This document shows positions 46,683 through 56,161 of a stretch of 60,585 nucleotides of DNA, one piece after another. A program made the translations under genes and the position numbers. The first letter of the stretch is position 1. The number at the start of each line of letters is the position of its first letter. This stretch comes from Lederbergia sp. NSJ-179. GTDB taxonomy: Bacteria; Bacillota; Bacilli; Bacillales; Bacillaceae_C. The stretch covers positions 1 through 60,585 of the forward strand of contig NZ_JALIFP010000024.1 in assembly GCF_022867885.1 (NCBI RefSeq), read 5' to 3'. Under the pieces are notes generated by a model. The model was not told the origin of the DNA, searched no databases, and saw only the letters and a list, made by a program, of their open reading frames with translations.

Positions 46683-47681
46683 TTATTTCGTTGTCTCACG
46701 AAATTCAATCCGATGTGGCAGCAAGACGGATCCTTCATCTACTTCCTCTTTATTCATGTATTTCGTCAATAAGCGCATCGATACTGCTCCAATATCATAA
46801 AGAGGTTGGGCGATGGAAGAAAGTTGTGGGCGTACCATAATAGCCAGCTTTGTATTATCTGAAGAAATAATTTCTAATTCATCAGGGATGGATACACCGT
46901 CATCCTGTGCTCCATTCATAATACCAATCGCCATATCGTCTGTTCCGGCTATAATCGCTGATGGACGTGCTTCCATCGTATTGAATTTTTTCCAAACCTC
47001 AAGTCCTGATTCATATGTGTCATCGCCTTCAATCACATTGTTCTCCTGTAATTCAATCCCTGCAGCTTCCAATGCATCCTTGTAACCAACTAATTTTTGA
47101 TCGCGATTAATTGGATTATTTAATGGACCTATTACAAAACCGATGTTTTTATGCCCGCTCTCGATTAAAGAAGAAACTGCATCGTAGGTTGCTTGACGGT
47201 AATCAATATTAACTGAAGGAACCTCTCCTGATTGATCAACTGAGCCTGCCAAAACAATCGGAACTGGCGAACGTTTAAATTCATCAATATGAGTTTTCGT
47301 AATATGCCCGCCCATAAAGACAATTCCATCCACCTGTTTCCCTAACATAGTATTTAGAAGATGCATTTCTTTATCCAAATTTTGATCAGAATTACTTAGG
47401 AGGATATTGTACTTATACATTGTGGCAATATCTTCGATACCTCTAGCTAATTCCGCATAGAAAATACTTGAGATATCTGGAATAATCACTCCCACTGTCG
47501 TCGTTTTTTTGCTTGCAAGACCTCTTGCAACCGCATTTGGACGATATTCAAGTCTTTGGATAACTTCCATTACTTTTTTCCGGGTCGCAGGTTTCACGTT
47601 TGGATTGCCATTCACAACTCTCGAAACAGTTGCCATGGAGACATTGGCTTCCCTTGCGACATCGTATATTGTTATATTCAT
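46683..47681 (-). CDS. ccpA: Catabolite control protein CcpA
   Basis: 332 residues. LacI-type HTH at the N-terminus ([20 protein letters not shown], then [16 protein letters not shown] and the hinge [12 protein letters not shown]), followed by a periplasmic-binding-protein-like core. With HPr-Ser-P it binds cre sites to repress or activate carbon genes; a candidate site lies before the iolW-like gene in this window. Start ATG at 47681 follows GAGGAG; the longer frame to 47744 is not needed. In B. subtilis aroA and ytxJ separate it from ytxH; here they are missing. Confidence 0.96.
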   Translation of the reverse strand: MNITIYDVAREANVSMATVSRVVNGNPNVKPATRKKVMEVIQRLEYRPNAVARGLASKKTTTVGVIIPDISSIFYAELARGIEDIATMYKYNILLSNSDQNLDKEMHLLNTMLGKQVDGIVFMGGHITKTHIDEFKRSPVPIVLAGSVDQSGEVPSVNIDYRQATYDAVSSLIESGHKNIGFVIGPLNNPINRDQKLVGYKDALEAAGIELQENNVIEGDDTYESGLEVWKKFNTMEARPSAIIAGTDDMAIGIMNGAQDDGVSIPDELEIISSDNTKLAIMVRPQLSSIAQPLYDIGAVSMRLLTKYMNKEEVDEGSVLLPHRIEFRETTK

Positions 47682-48068
47682 TGGTCTCACACTCCTCTTA
47701 TTCATTTTCAACAAAAAACACAAAAACAAACCATTTTTAAACAAAATATCCTATTTTTCTTATCATACGCTAGTGATTCGTCATCAAGCAAATAAAATCG
47801 TCTATTCTTGTGAAATTTTGCCACTTAAGTGAATTATTTCACAACAATGGTTAGACTGATTCAAAAACCATAATAAGCCGTTAAACTTTCTTCTCGTCCG
47901 CCGCATGTTAGGTACATTTCTTATAATAGCAGAAAATCGATAAATTGAGTATGGAAAAGTGATATATGACAGAAAAAATTCATATCTATTTTATATTTAC
48001 ATTAAATCTCAAATTTATACATACGTTTTCGCAGACCCAACACCCTTCTCCTTACGAGATAGATAAGA
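47682..48068. other. Spacer upstream of ccpA
   Basis: About 390 bases of AT-rich DNA that must contain the ccpA promoter. I see no further gene. In B. subtilis aroA and ytxJ would be here. Confidence 0.4.
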
Positions 48069-48214
48069 AAAGCGCAAGCGCCCGTTTAGCGACGTACAAA
48101 CTTTTTAGGGGCCTGACGAGATAAAGGAAACACGATGAACCCGAAGGGTGAATCGATGTTGACTTACGCAAGCAGGCACCGAAAGTTTGCTAGTCGCTGG
48201 GCGCTGGAGCTAGA
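48069..48214. repeat. Structured interspersed repeat (bcr/MITE-like)
   Basis: A GC-rich element unlike its surroundings. Its ends form a long interrupted stem: AGCGC...CGCCCGTTTAGCGAC...AAACTTT (48071-48104) against AAAGTTTGCTAGTCGCTGGGCGCT (48182-48205). The middle is a conserved-looking 75 bases. I recall very similar text in non-coding parts of many Bacillus genomes, but cannot check copy number. Confidence 0.7.
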
Positions 48215-48243
48215 TCCAAACATTAGCCAATTTTCTTTCTTAC

Positions 48244-48284
48244 CTTTTAAAAAAACAGACAGCTAAATATAGATGCTGTCTGCT
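48244..48284 (-). terminator. Terminator of the ytxG-ytxH operon
   Basis: CAGACAGC (48256-48263) pairs with GCTGTCTG (48275-48282); on the minus strand TTTTTTT follows. Confidence 0.9.
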
Positions 48285-48318
48285 TTTCTCTTACTGATTC
48301 ATCGTTGAATTTACCTTT

Positions 48319-48813
48319 TCAGCCATTTCTTCCGCTTTCTGCGATTTCATCATTTGTATCTTTCAGCGCGTTGTCGGCTTGATCCGTGCGTTCTTCTACT
48401 TGTTCCGCTTTTTGATCCACATTTTCGTTTACTGTTTCTTTCCATCCATCTGTCTTTTCCTTCACAGAATTGGCCATTTGTTCCGTTGTATTTTTAATCG
48501 TTCCACGAAGCTTTTCAGTTGTGTCTTTTACCGTTTCTGCAACATTGTTCCCTTTTTCAACAGCGGCTTGACGAAGTTGGTCCGTTTTTTCCTTTGCCGT
48601 CGATGTAATTTCAGATCCTTTCTCCATCACCGTTTCTTTCCATTCACCAGATTTATCCTTAAGGGTTTCAACCTGGGAACTAATATCACTTCTTAGTTCA
48701 CGTCCGGATTTTGGTGCCATTAGAAGTGCTGTTGCTGCTCCTACAATACTGCCTACTACAATGCCAATCATAAAACTACCTGTTTTGTTTTGATCATTTT
48801 GTTGATTTCCCAT
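48319..48813 (-). CDS. ytxH: YtxH general stress protein, C-terminus probably frameshifted
   Basis: 164 residues from ATG 48813 (GGAGG 9 bases before). One membrane helix (SFMIGIVVGSIVGAATALLMAP, residues 12-33) with the GxxxGAxxALLxAPKSGRELR signature of the YtxH family, then a long heptad-like helical tail with DKSGEWKETV-type repeats. It is a SigB-class envelope stress protein of unknown action. The annotated end is abrupt. If one A is removed at 48336-48338 the frame continues with AEEMAEKVNSTMNQ and stops at 48291, a more natural end. Confidence 0.88.
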   Translation of the reverse strand: MGNQQNDQNKTGSFMIGIVVGSIVGAATALLMAPKSGRELRSDISSQVETLKDKSGEWKETVMEKGSEITSTAKEKTDQLRQAAVEKGNNVAETVKDTTEKLRGTIKNTTEQMANSVKEKTDGWKETVNENVDQKAEQVEERTDQADNALKDTNDEIAESGRNG

Positions 48814-48833
48814 TTTATTCTTCCTCCCTGATT

Positions 48834-49322
48834 TTATTGCCCTTTTTCCCACTCTGGTGCGGCTATCGCTTTCTGCGTACTTGAGCGTTGTTTCCTTGAA
48901 AATGCGTGTTTATTTCTTTCACCAAACCATTTATCCTTTATTTCTTTAATTGCTGCTCCCCACTGTACCATTTGGGCAATTTTTTCTTGGTTTTTGTTCA
49001 TTGATGTGGAAATCGATAAAGTTACCTTTTTAAGGGAATGATTTAATTCCTGCACAGTTCCCCCAACTTCTTGAACAGCATTCACAACGGTATCTAATCT
49101 TTCTACCTTACGCTGAATATCCTCAGCAAGGGCGTTTGTCTTATGTAACAACATAGTTGTTTCTCCTGTTACACCCTCAAGCTGTTTTTGGAGACTGTCT
49201 AATGTTTGAGATACACTTGACATCGTTTCAGTCATTGTGTTTAAGGTTTTCATCATTCTGACCACAAGGAAAACAAAAGCAATTGCAATAACAGCTACAC
49301 TTACATACAAAATAATAATCAC
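48834..49322 (-). CDS. ytxG: YtxG, DUF948-type membrane coiled-coil protein
   Basis: 162 residues from GTG 49322 (MIIILYVSVAVIAIAF), behind GGGAGGTG with an 8-base gap; an upstream ATG at 49340 contains that site and is unlikely. One N-terminal membrane helix is followed by a long coiled coil (TLNTMTETMSSVSQTLDSLQ ... NSLKKVTLSIS). Matches B. subtilis YtxG, a general stress protein in one operon with ytxH. Spacing to ytxH is 20 bases. Confidence 0.9.
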   Translation of the reverse strand: MIIILYVSVAVIAIAFVFLVVRMMKTLNTMTETMSSVSQTLDSLQKQLEGVTGETTMLLHKTNALAEDIQRKVERLDTVVNAVQEVGGTVQELNHSLKKVTLSISTSMNKNQEKIAQMVQWGAAIKEIKDKWFGERNKHAFSRKQRSSTQKAIAAPEWEKGQ

Positions 49323-49510
49323 GTGTCCAACACCTCCCATGTTCAGTTCACTATACCCTACCTTTGTAAGATATAAACTTCTTCTTCGTCTAAACTTCGC
49401 CATAAATAGGTATATTTCCTGCAAATAAGTTAAAATTAAGAGAAAGGTCATATTTTGTATTAATTTATGTCTTTTATTCTACTTCTATTCATTCAAATGC
49501 GAAGAATTGA

Positions 49511-49538
49511 AAAAACCTGGAACGATGTCCAGGTTTTT
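49511..49538 (-). terminator. Terminator of murC
   Basis: AAAACCTGGA and TCCAGGTTTT arms around ACGATG, with T-runs on both strands. Confidence 0.88.
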
Positions 49539-49555
49539 CATTACGTTAAACAAAA

Positions 49556-50875
49556 TTATTGAGCTTTTTTCAATTGCTTTAATAAAAAATGTTCATATTC
49601 CAATTGAAATTTCTGGATATCTCCCGCTCCCATAAAAAGAATAACGGCATCATCGTGTAATTGCAAAGGAGATGTGTCATCTTCATGAAGTATTTCTGCA
49701 TCCTCTATTTGTGTTTGTAAATCCTCGATCGTTAGTTTCCCATGATTTTCACGAGCGGAACCAAAGATATCACATAAATAAACTTTATCTGCTTCACTTA
49801 AGCTTTCTCCAAACTCTTGTAAGAAAGTCTGGGTTCTTGTAAAAGTATGTGGTTGGAAAACAGCAACAATGGACTTCTCAGGATACTTTTGGTGTGCCGC
49901 TCGGATGGTTGCTCTTATTTCCGCCGGATGATGAGCATAATCATCCACTAAAATTTGCCCACCTACCATTGTCTCTGTAAACCGCCTTTTCACACCTTTA
50001 AAGGTTTTGAAGCAATCTTTCAGAATCTCGACATCCACACCCTCATAATGACATAATGCGATCACAGATAAGGCATTTAATACATTATGCTCCCCATACA
50101 AAGGAATTTCAAAATTGGCATAAAAATGGTTTCGTACATAAACATCAAATACTGTACCGTTTGGCGATTTTTGCAGGTTACGGGCTTGGAAATCATTCTC
50201 TTCCCTGAAACCATAATATAAAACAGGTGCCTTTGCTTGAATTTTTTGCAAATAATCATCGTCACCATAGGCGATAATCGCTTTATTCACTTGCATAGCC
50301 ATTTCTTGAAACGCCGAAAAAACATCCTCTATACTCGAAAAATAATCAGGATGATCAAAATCAATATTGGTCATAATGGCATAGTCGGGATGATAGGCGA
50401 GAAAATGCCGTCGATATTCACACGCCTCAAACACAAAATACTCTGCGTCCTTCACCCCACATCCAGTTCCGTCCCCAATCAAATAGGATGTTGGCTTTGC
50501 CCCTCCAATCACATGAGCCATTAATCCCGTTGTTGAGGTTTTCCCATGTGAACCTGTCACAGCGATACTTGTAAATCTATCCAATAGTTCTCCTAAAAAC
50601 GCATGATAACGAATAACAGGGATTCCTAATCTTTCAGCTTCCTCAATTTCTTCATGCGTATCCGGGAAAGCATTCCCAGCGATCACTCTCATTCCAGCCT
50701 TAATATTCTCACGATTAAAGGGTAATATGCGAATATTTGATTTTTCCAAAGAAGCCTGAGTGAAGAAATACTTTTCTACATCAGATCCCTGAACTTGATA
50801 TCCCTTATCATGAAGTATTTGCGCCAGTGCGCTCATTCCCGAACCTTTAATACCTACAAAATGGTATATCGTCAT
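49556..50875 (-). CDS. murC: UDP-N-acetylmuramate--L-alanine ligase
   Basis: 439 residues. The N-terminal UDP-binding domain has [15 protein letters not shown], the ATP loop is [11 protein letters not shown] (near 108), and the C-terminal part holds [14 protein letters not shown], all typical of MurC. It adds the first L-Ala of the peptidoglycan stem peptide. ATG at 50875 is behind GGAGG; the longer frame (to 50977) overlaps no ribosome site. The order ytxG-murC-sftA is the B. subtilis order. Confidence 0.97.
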   Translation of the reverse strand: MTIYHFVGIKGSGMSALAQILHDKGYQVQGSDVEKYFFTQASLEKSNIRILPFNRENIKAGMRVIAGNAFPDTHEEIEEAERLGIPVIRYHAFLGELLDRFTSIAVTGSHGKTSTTGLMAHVIGGAKPTSYLIGDGTGCGVKDAEYFVFEACEYRRHFLAYHPDYAIMTNIDFDHPDYFSSIEDVFSAFQEMAMQVNKAIIAYGDDDYLQKIQAKAPVLYYGFREENDFQARNLQKSPNGTVFDVYVRNHFYANFEIPLYGEHNVLNALSVIALCHYEGVDVEILKDCFKTFKGVKRRFTETMVGGQILVDDYAHHPAEIRATIRAAHQKYPEKSIVAVFQPHTFTRTQTFLQEFGESLSEADKVYLCDIFGSARENHGKLTIEDLQTQIEDAEILHEDDTSPLQLHDDAVILFMGAGDIQKFQLEYEHFLLKQLKKAQ

Positions 50876-51205
50876 TTTAGAACCTCCAACTAACGTATGT
50901 CTATTTTCATCATATGTTATAAGCGATAAAATGGCTAAAAGCATTTTGTCCCTTCGCGCACGACACAATCCGTGCAAAAATCATTTTTTCTTCACACTTT
51001 GTTTGACTCTATTATCTAACCATCGAGCGGGTAGTATGTAAGAACTTCTTTGATTTTCATTTCCATTCCAACATTATAACATTATTCAGGGAACATAACC
51101 ACATAGAAAAAGAAGAGGATGACGGCGGTGGGAACCAACCTCAGGTCTACAGGGGGTAGACGTGGCGATTGTCGTGCCGTTCCTCCTCCTTTCGGGCATT
51201 TGCAC
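50876..51205 (-). other. Structured spacer between sftA and murC
   Basis: Near 51110-51195 the minus strand reads GAGGAGGAACGGC ... GCCGTCATCCTC with an inner hairpin GTCTAC-CCCCT-GTAGAC, then TTCTTTTTC. This looks like a multi-stem terminator for sftA or a small structured RNA. The remainder holds the murC promoter area. Confidence 0.5.
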
Positions 51206-53590
51206 TTATACAGTCGTTTCCTTTAAAGCGTCCAATTCCGTTTGAGTGATCAACACATCTCGAGGTTTGCTTCCTTTAGCCTCTGAAATAACCCCTTGAT
51301 GCTCCATCATATCGATCAATCTGGCCGCTCGATTATAACCAATGCGAAATTGTCTCTGCAGCATGGAAGTAGAGGCACTGCCTTGCTTCACAATGAACTC
51401 ACAAGATTCAAGATATAAATCATCTTCCTCATCTTGGACTTGTGCTTTTTTTAATAATTCTTCTTGCTCAAATAGATAGTCGGGGTCTCCTTGTGAACGG
51501 ACATGTTCAATAATACGATCGATCTCTTGATCTGATACAAAAGTCCCTTGTAGACGAACAGGCTTAGAGGACCCACTACCCAAAAATAACATGTCCCCTC
51601 GACCGAGTAATTTTTCTGCTCCACCAATATCGATGATCGTTCGAGAATCCACTTGGGATGATACAGAAAAGGCGATTCTAGTAGGAACATTCGCCTTTAT
51701 TAATCCAGTAATCACATCTACCGATGGACGCTGAGTGGCAATAATCAAATGGATGCCACACGCCCTTGCCTTCTGTGCTATTCGGCAAATGGATTCTTCC
51801 ACATCATGCGGAGCCATCATCATAAGATCTGCTAATTCATCAATGATAATCACAATATAAGGTAATTTTTCATTAAAACGACGACTTTCCTCCGCCAATT
51901 CATTAAACCGTCCAATATTACGAACAGAAGCATGAGCAAATAGCTCATACCGTCGCTCCATTTCTTCAACAGCCCATTTGAGAGAAGCTGTTGCCGCCTT
52001 GACATCTGTGATCACCGGGCTCACTAAATGAGGGATATGATTATAAGGTGCTAGTTCAACCATTTTTGGATCAATTAAAAGTAATTTTAATTCATCAGGT
52101 CTTGCTTTATAAAGCAAGCTTACCAAAATCGAATTAATACACACACTTTTTCCCGAACCTGTTGCACCTGCAATTAAACCATGTGGCATTTTTTGTAAAT
52201 CCGTTACAATCGATTTCCCAGAGATATCCAGCCCAAGGGCAGCCGTCAACGGTGATTGAGATTCCAAAAAAGATCGGTCACCAATAATTTCACTCAGTTG
52301 CACAGGTCTACTTTCCTGATTTGGGATTTCGATACCAATGGTCCGTTTTCCAGGAATTGGAGCCTCCATCCGAATATCCCTTGCGGCCATGCTTAATTTT
52401 ATGTCATCACTCAAGTTCGTTATTTTATTCACCTTTACTCCGCGTTCAGGCTGAACCTCAAACCTCGTTACAGAGGGTCCTTGACTTACTTGAACGACTT
52501 GGGCCTGAACATTAAAATTGGTAAGCGTCTCATTTAACAAGTCTTTCTGTTCTTCGAGCCAGTCTTCATTTTCCTCTTTTCTAACAGGTGGATGTAAAAG
52601 CGACAACTTTGGGTATTGATAGGGTTGCCCCTGTTCTTCGACTGCTAAAGATAAAGGCGCTTGTAACTCCATTTGTTGATCCTCCTCCAGCAACTGAGAC
52701 TTTTGCAAGCTTTCGTCCCTCTGTGCTTGAGGATCTTCACTAAAAATTTCTTCCGATTCTACATTCGTTCGTTTCTCGCTTACTTCCTGTTGGGATTTTT
52801 CTTTTCTTTCCATTTCTTGTTTCGATCCCTTTTGCTCCCACTTCATTTTCTTTTGTTGCCTCTCTTGCCAATTCTTCCGATCGTTTTTTAACATCAGAAC
52901 ATTAAATGGCAGAGCAGAACGAGTGGTTTCTTTCCGTTTGGGCCTTCGCTCCTCATCTTCATTAGGTTCATGAGCATCCATTCGATTCGTTTCTATTTTT
53001 GGTTCTTCAGCAATTTGTTGTTTTTCTTCGCTTTTCTTCTCTATTGCCTGATCCTTTACAAGTTCCCCTTCCGATGTGGGTTGTTCGTCTTTTTCTTCTT
53101 GAATTGACAAGGAATCTTCCCTATCTTCCCCGGATTTCGAGCTTCCCCGATCCTTTTTAATACGATTTGATTTCATCAAAAAAGAATCCTGTAACTCATA
53201 TTCGGTATTCGCTTTTTCTGGACGTTGGTAACCAAATATAGGTGAAGGTATACTAGTTGGGCGAAATGGTTGCTTTAATTGACTTTCAATTTTATTATTT
53301 TTCAATTCCTCTACTTTTTCACTAGGACGACTGTTCTGTTCTGAACTCTCAACTTCTTTCCTCACCGAATGGTATTTATGTTCAGATTTTCTATGAGTGG
53401 TATGAGGATCTTCTGTTTTTGGACGGTCCTGAATTAATGGGAAGCGAAAGGTCCCTTTTGGATATTGGTAAGTCATCCGTGTCTCCATCGTGGATGAAAA
53501 TTGCTGCTGTTTTTCAATTTGTCTTGGTTGCTGTTCTTCTTCCATTTCCTCTGACATTATTTTTAAAAAAAATCTTTTGAGCCAGGACAT
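51206..53590 (-). CDS. sftA: FtsK/SpoIIIE-type DNA translocase SftA
   Basis: 794 residues. There is no N-terminal membrane domain; instead about 330 residues are charged, low-complexity Glu/Gln/Lys text with a putative division-site role. The motor has Walker A GATGSGKSV (near 475), the RecA-like core (LLIDPKMVELAPYNHIPHLV, IIDELADLMMM) and the C-terminal gamma winged helix (RQFRIGYNRAARLIDMME). It moves DNA away from the closing septum. B. subtilis SftA (YtpT) is soluble and has the same plan, with a longer linker. Confidence 0.92.
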   Translation of the reverse strand: MSWLKRFFLKIMSEEMEEEQQPRQIEKQQQFSSTMETRMTYQYPKGTFRFPLIQDRPKTEDPHTTHRKSEHKYHSVRKEVESSEQNSRPSEKVEELKNNKIESQLKQPFRPTSIPSPIFGYQRPEKANTEYELQDSFLMKSNRIKKDRGSSKSGEDREDSLSIQEEKDEQPTSEGELVKDQAIEKKSEEKQQIAEEPKIETNRMDAHEPNEDEERRPKRKETTRSALPFNVLMLKNDRKNWQERQQKKMKWEQKGSKQEMERKEKSQQEVSEKRTNVESEEIFSEDPQAQRDESLQKSQLLEEDQQMELQAPLSLAVEEQGQPYQYPKLSLLHPPVRKEENEDWLEEQKDLLNETLTNFNVQAQVVQVSQGPSVTRFEVQPERGVKVNKITNLSDDIKLSMAARDIRMEAPIPGKRTIGIEIPNQESRPVQLSEIIGDRSFLESQSPLTAALGLDISGKSIVTDLQKMPHGLIAGATGSGKSVCINSILVSLLYKARPDELKLLLIDPKMVELAPYNHIPHLVSPVITDVKAATASLKWAVEEMERRYELFAHASVRNIGRFNELAEESRRFNEKLPYIVIIIDELADLMMMAPHDVEESICRIAQKARACGIHLIIATQRPSVDVITGLIKANVPTRIAFSVSSQVDSRTIIDIGGAEKLLGRGDMLFLGSGSSKPVRLQGTFVSDQEIDRIIEHVRSQGDPDYLFEQEELLKKAQVQDEEDDLYLESCEFIVKQGSASTSMLQRQFRIGYNRAARLIDMMEHQGVISEAKGSKPRDVLITQTELDALKETTV

Positions 53591-53722
53591 CCTATCCCTC
53601 TTTCACTGTATTTTGAGATCGTTTTGAAAAATCCACCTGTCCTATTATAACAAATCTCACGCATAAAAATTGAGGAAAAAGGAACATTAAAAAAGAATCA
53701 CATTTACAAAGGAGGTTTTTAA

Positions 53723-54388
53723 GTGAAAATTGTCAAGTCATTTGCAGTTGCAGGCTTAGCTTCCCTGATGCTTGTAGGTTGTGGTACGAATGACAACAAT
53801 CAAGACCGGGTTGCTGATAATAATGACCCGCTTGATGTCAATTACGATACCCGTAACACGCGCGATGGGAATAACACAAGAAATGATTTAACCTATAGAA
53901 ATAATGGAACCCATTGGGATGGGAATAATGTAAACAATCGTGATGGCTATGGAGCTGACAATGTTCGTAATGATTCTGGGAATAACCGAACTAATGCTGG
54001 CAATAATACTGGGAATAATAATGCCGGCGGCAATGGCCAAGTCAATAACGATAATCGTATCGATGTTGCCGATGACATAGCAGATGACGTAACGGATTTG
54101 AAAGAAGTGGATCGCGCATATGTGCTGACAACAGGTAATAATGCGTATGTTGCAGTAAGATTAAGTGACAATCAGAACAATAAATTAAGTAATGATGTAA
54201 AGGATAAGATTGCCGATCGCGCGCGTAAGACGGATAAAAATCTCGATAATGTATTTGTTTCTGAAAACCCTGATTTCTTTGGGCAAATGCGTGATTATCG
54301 TGATGAAATCAATAATGGAAACCCAGTAAGTGGTTTTTTTGAACAATTCACAGACACAGTAGAGCGTATTTTCCCAACTTCAAGATAA
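53723..54388 (+). CDS. YhcN/YlaJ-family sporulation lipoprotein
   Basis: 221 residues. The signal peptide ends in LMLVGC (Cys20 lipidated). A 90-residue Asn/Asp/Gly-rich low-complexity stretch with NNxGNNxxGGN repeats is followed by a folded domain (VNNDNRIDVADDIADDVTDL ... AYVLTTGNNAYVAVRL ... PDFFGQMRDYRDEINNG) typical of YhcN/YlaJ lipoproteins of the forespore inner membrane. GTG at 53723 is behind AAGGAGG. It has its own terminator. Confidence 0.9.
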   Translation: MKIVKSFAVAGLASLMLVGCGTNDNNQDRVADNNDPLDVNYDTRNTRDGNNTRNDLTYRNNGTHWDGNNVNNRDGYGADNVRNDSGNNRTNAGNNTGNNNAGGNGQVNNDNRIDVADDIADDVTDLKEVDRAYVLTTGNNAYVAVRLSDNQNNKLSNDVKDKIADRARKTDKNLDNVFVSENPDFFGQMRDYRDEINNGNPVSGFFEQFTDTVERIFPTSR

Positions 54389-54400
54389 AGAAAAATGCAA

Positions 54401-54444
54401 GTCGACCAGCGCAATACTATTATTGCAATGGTCGACCTTTTTTT
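54401..54444 (+). terminator. Terminator after the YhcN-like gene
   Basis: GTCGACCA (54401-54408) pairs with TGGTCGAC (54429-54436), with further AATA pairing, then TTTTTTT. Confidence 0.88.
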
Positions 54445-54684
54445 AGAAAAAAATACCAATGATGACCAATGCACCTAAAATAAGCCCCCAACGGTTCCAA
54501 TAACTTCCTTATCCAATATTCTTCTTGGCGGCTCAGGTGTAAAATACTTAATATCCTCAATATCTGTTTCTAGCTTCTTTACTGTTTCTCTTAGTGCTTT
54601 CACCTCTTGAAGTAGTTCAGTCGTTCGGTCGGGTAACTGACTTGTTGGTTCGACAGGGGGGTGGACTTCTTTTTTATCTTCCAT
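54443..54684 (-). pseudogene. Small coiled-coil protein with C-terminal anchor, frameshifted
   Basis: ATG 54684 (GGAGG 8 bases before) starts MEDKKEVHPPVEPTSQLP, a short coiled coil (TTELLQEVKALRETVKKL) and a link ending EVIGTVGGLF at a TAG. One more G in the run of five (54485-54489 on the plus strand as C) would join it to LILGALVIIGIFF, an ideal tail anchor, ending at 54443. The match to a hydrophobic end supports a frameshift rather than a natural stop. I recognise no family. Next to the CtaG-like gene, 16 bases downstream. Confidence 0.7.
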
Positions 54685-54700
54685 TCCGGCTGCCTCCTCT

Positions 54701-55552
54701 CTAAGATTTTTTTTCTGGCAGTTGAATGACAATTCCTTGTACAACTCGAATGTTTTCGTCTTCTCTCTTTTCCTCTTCCTTTCCCCAACGCACAATAAGA
54801 AAGAAGAGCGCTGTTCCATATCCAAGTAATTGGATAAATTTTAAAGTAGTGCCAGCAAGTTGTTGATCAAGGATACCATTCATTCCACTAAAAAACCGAT
54901 AATTCGCAGCATCGTAAACGGAATAATGCGCGTTTGTTAGGCTGAGAATTAAGAAAATACCTAATGGCATTAATAATAGAGAATTCAGAAATACATACGC
55001 AACACGAACAAAATAAGAAAATTTCCCCACATTTTTTAGCGGAGCAATAATGGTCCACCACATAAGAAAAGCTGCAACCATCAAGATAAATTGAATGAGA
55101 AAAGATAATAAATCGCTCTCATGAATCTGATTAAAAAAATACGGAACAAAATAAAGCGTTAAAACTCCATTAAAAATAATGGCAGCGATCCAAGGGTACG
55201 AAAATATTTGCACCACTTTTCTAAGTCGATACCCCCAAAAATATTTTTGGAGGAATGATGCAGGTAAACTAAGGATAAATAAAGGTATGATCGCAAAATA
55301 AAGAATCGCTACCCCAAATACATATGCCGTAAATAAAAAATCATTTCCCATTATTCTTAATGGACTACCTTTTACAAAATATAAAAGAACGATTGAAGAG
55401 AGGAAACAATATAGATGCCTGTTCGTTACCATCTTCTCCACAGAAGTTACAATTTTTTTATAATAAAGCCAGGAAAGAAATAGTAAGAAAAGTAATAATA
55501 GCGGATTCCATAACTCATACCACGGATATAGGGAATAAAGTTTTGTTAACAA
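54701..55552 (-). CDS. CtaG-family cytochrome oxidase assembly-like membrane protein
   Basis: About 283 residues, seven hydrophobic segments. YELWNPLLLLFLLFLSWLYY and IVLLYFVKGSPLRIMGNDF near the start, and SYPWIAAIIFNGVLTLYFVP later, fit the CtaG (caa3 oxidase assembly) family; the usual copper-linked His residues are partly absent (FTAYVFG instead of a His motif), so the function may differ. Start TTG at 55552, 8 bases after GAGGGG; a TTG at 55573 lacks a site. Confidence 0.72.
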   Translation of the reverse strand: MLTKLYSLYPWYELWNPLLLLFLLFLSWLYYKKIVTSVEKMVTNRHLYCFLSSIVLLYFVKGSPLRIMGNDFLFTAYVFGVAILYFAIIPLFILSLPASFLQKYFWGYRLRKVVQIFSYPWIAAIIFNGVLTLYFVPYFFNQIHESDLLSFLIQFILMVAAFLMWWTIIAPLKNVGKFSYFVRVAYVFLNSLLLMPLGIFLILSLTNAHYSVYDAANYRFFSGMNGILDQQLAGTTLKFIQLLGYGTALFFLIVRWGKEEEKREDENIRVVQGIVIQLPEKKS

Positions 55553-55700
55553 GATTTTCGCCCCTCTGCCCAAATAGATTGGTTATGCATCTATTTTTTC
55601 CAACTTTTTCTTCTCTATTCTACCATAAAAAAGCGGATTTTCTGCTAATCAAGAGTAACATTCAGTGACTCTTTTTGGGACAATATGGTGGGAAATGATT

Positions 55701-55859
55701 TTAGCCATGATTTTTCTCTAGCACAACAATCAAAAATGTCGCTATCGGTCCGAGTAAAAGAGATAGGAGAAACCAATTTAACCCACTCCTATTTTTACCT
55801 TGGGCTAATCCTGCATTAATTAATGCAAGCGTGCCCCAGCCTACAAAATAACCTTCCAT
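55701..55859 (-). CDS. Small membrane protein, 52 aa
   Basis: ATG 55859 lies 8 bases after TGAGGAG. The product MEGYFVGWGTLALINAG ... NWFLLSLLLGPIATFLIVVLEKNHG has two hydrophobic helices separated by a short basic Gly-rich loop (AQGKNRSG). No stop interruptions and clean codon use support a real gene. Family unknown; it may belong to the two-helix small proteins of the Bacillus envelope. It lies between the CtaG-like gene and the NUDIX gene, all on the minus strand. Confidence 0.6.
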   Translation of the reverse strand: MEGYFVGWGTLALINAGLAQGKNRSGLNWFLLSLLLGPIATFLIVVLEKNHG

Positions 55860-56013
55860 AGATCTCACTCCTCATGGTTTATCTGTTTATGTTTTTATAT
55901 TGTGACCAGCTTGACGCCTCTAGCGATTACCTTCACATACGATTTAAAAAGGAAAAAGGATTCATTTTCATTGTTCCCTTTCTATGACCAGAGATGACCA
56001 AAACACAAAAAGC

Positions 56014-56046
56014 ACCGGTCACAATGGACTCCTAATCGTGACCGGT
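56014..56046 (-). terminator. Terminator of the NUDIX/esterase genes
   Basis: ACCGGTCAC (56014-56022) pairs with GTGACCGGT (56038-56046); on the minus strand CTTTTTG follows. Confidence 0.8.
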
Positions 56047-56161
56047 TTACGACTCAGGCTGGGTTCCGGGCTGAACAGGATGCTGTTTCTTATGGGCAAC
56101 TAACCACCCGGAATTTTAGCTTTATTACTTTTACAGAGAATGCCATCTATACGTCCTTAGA

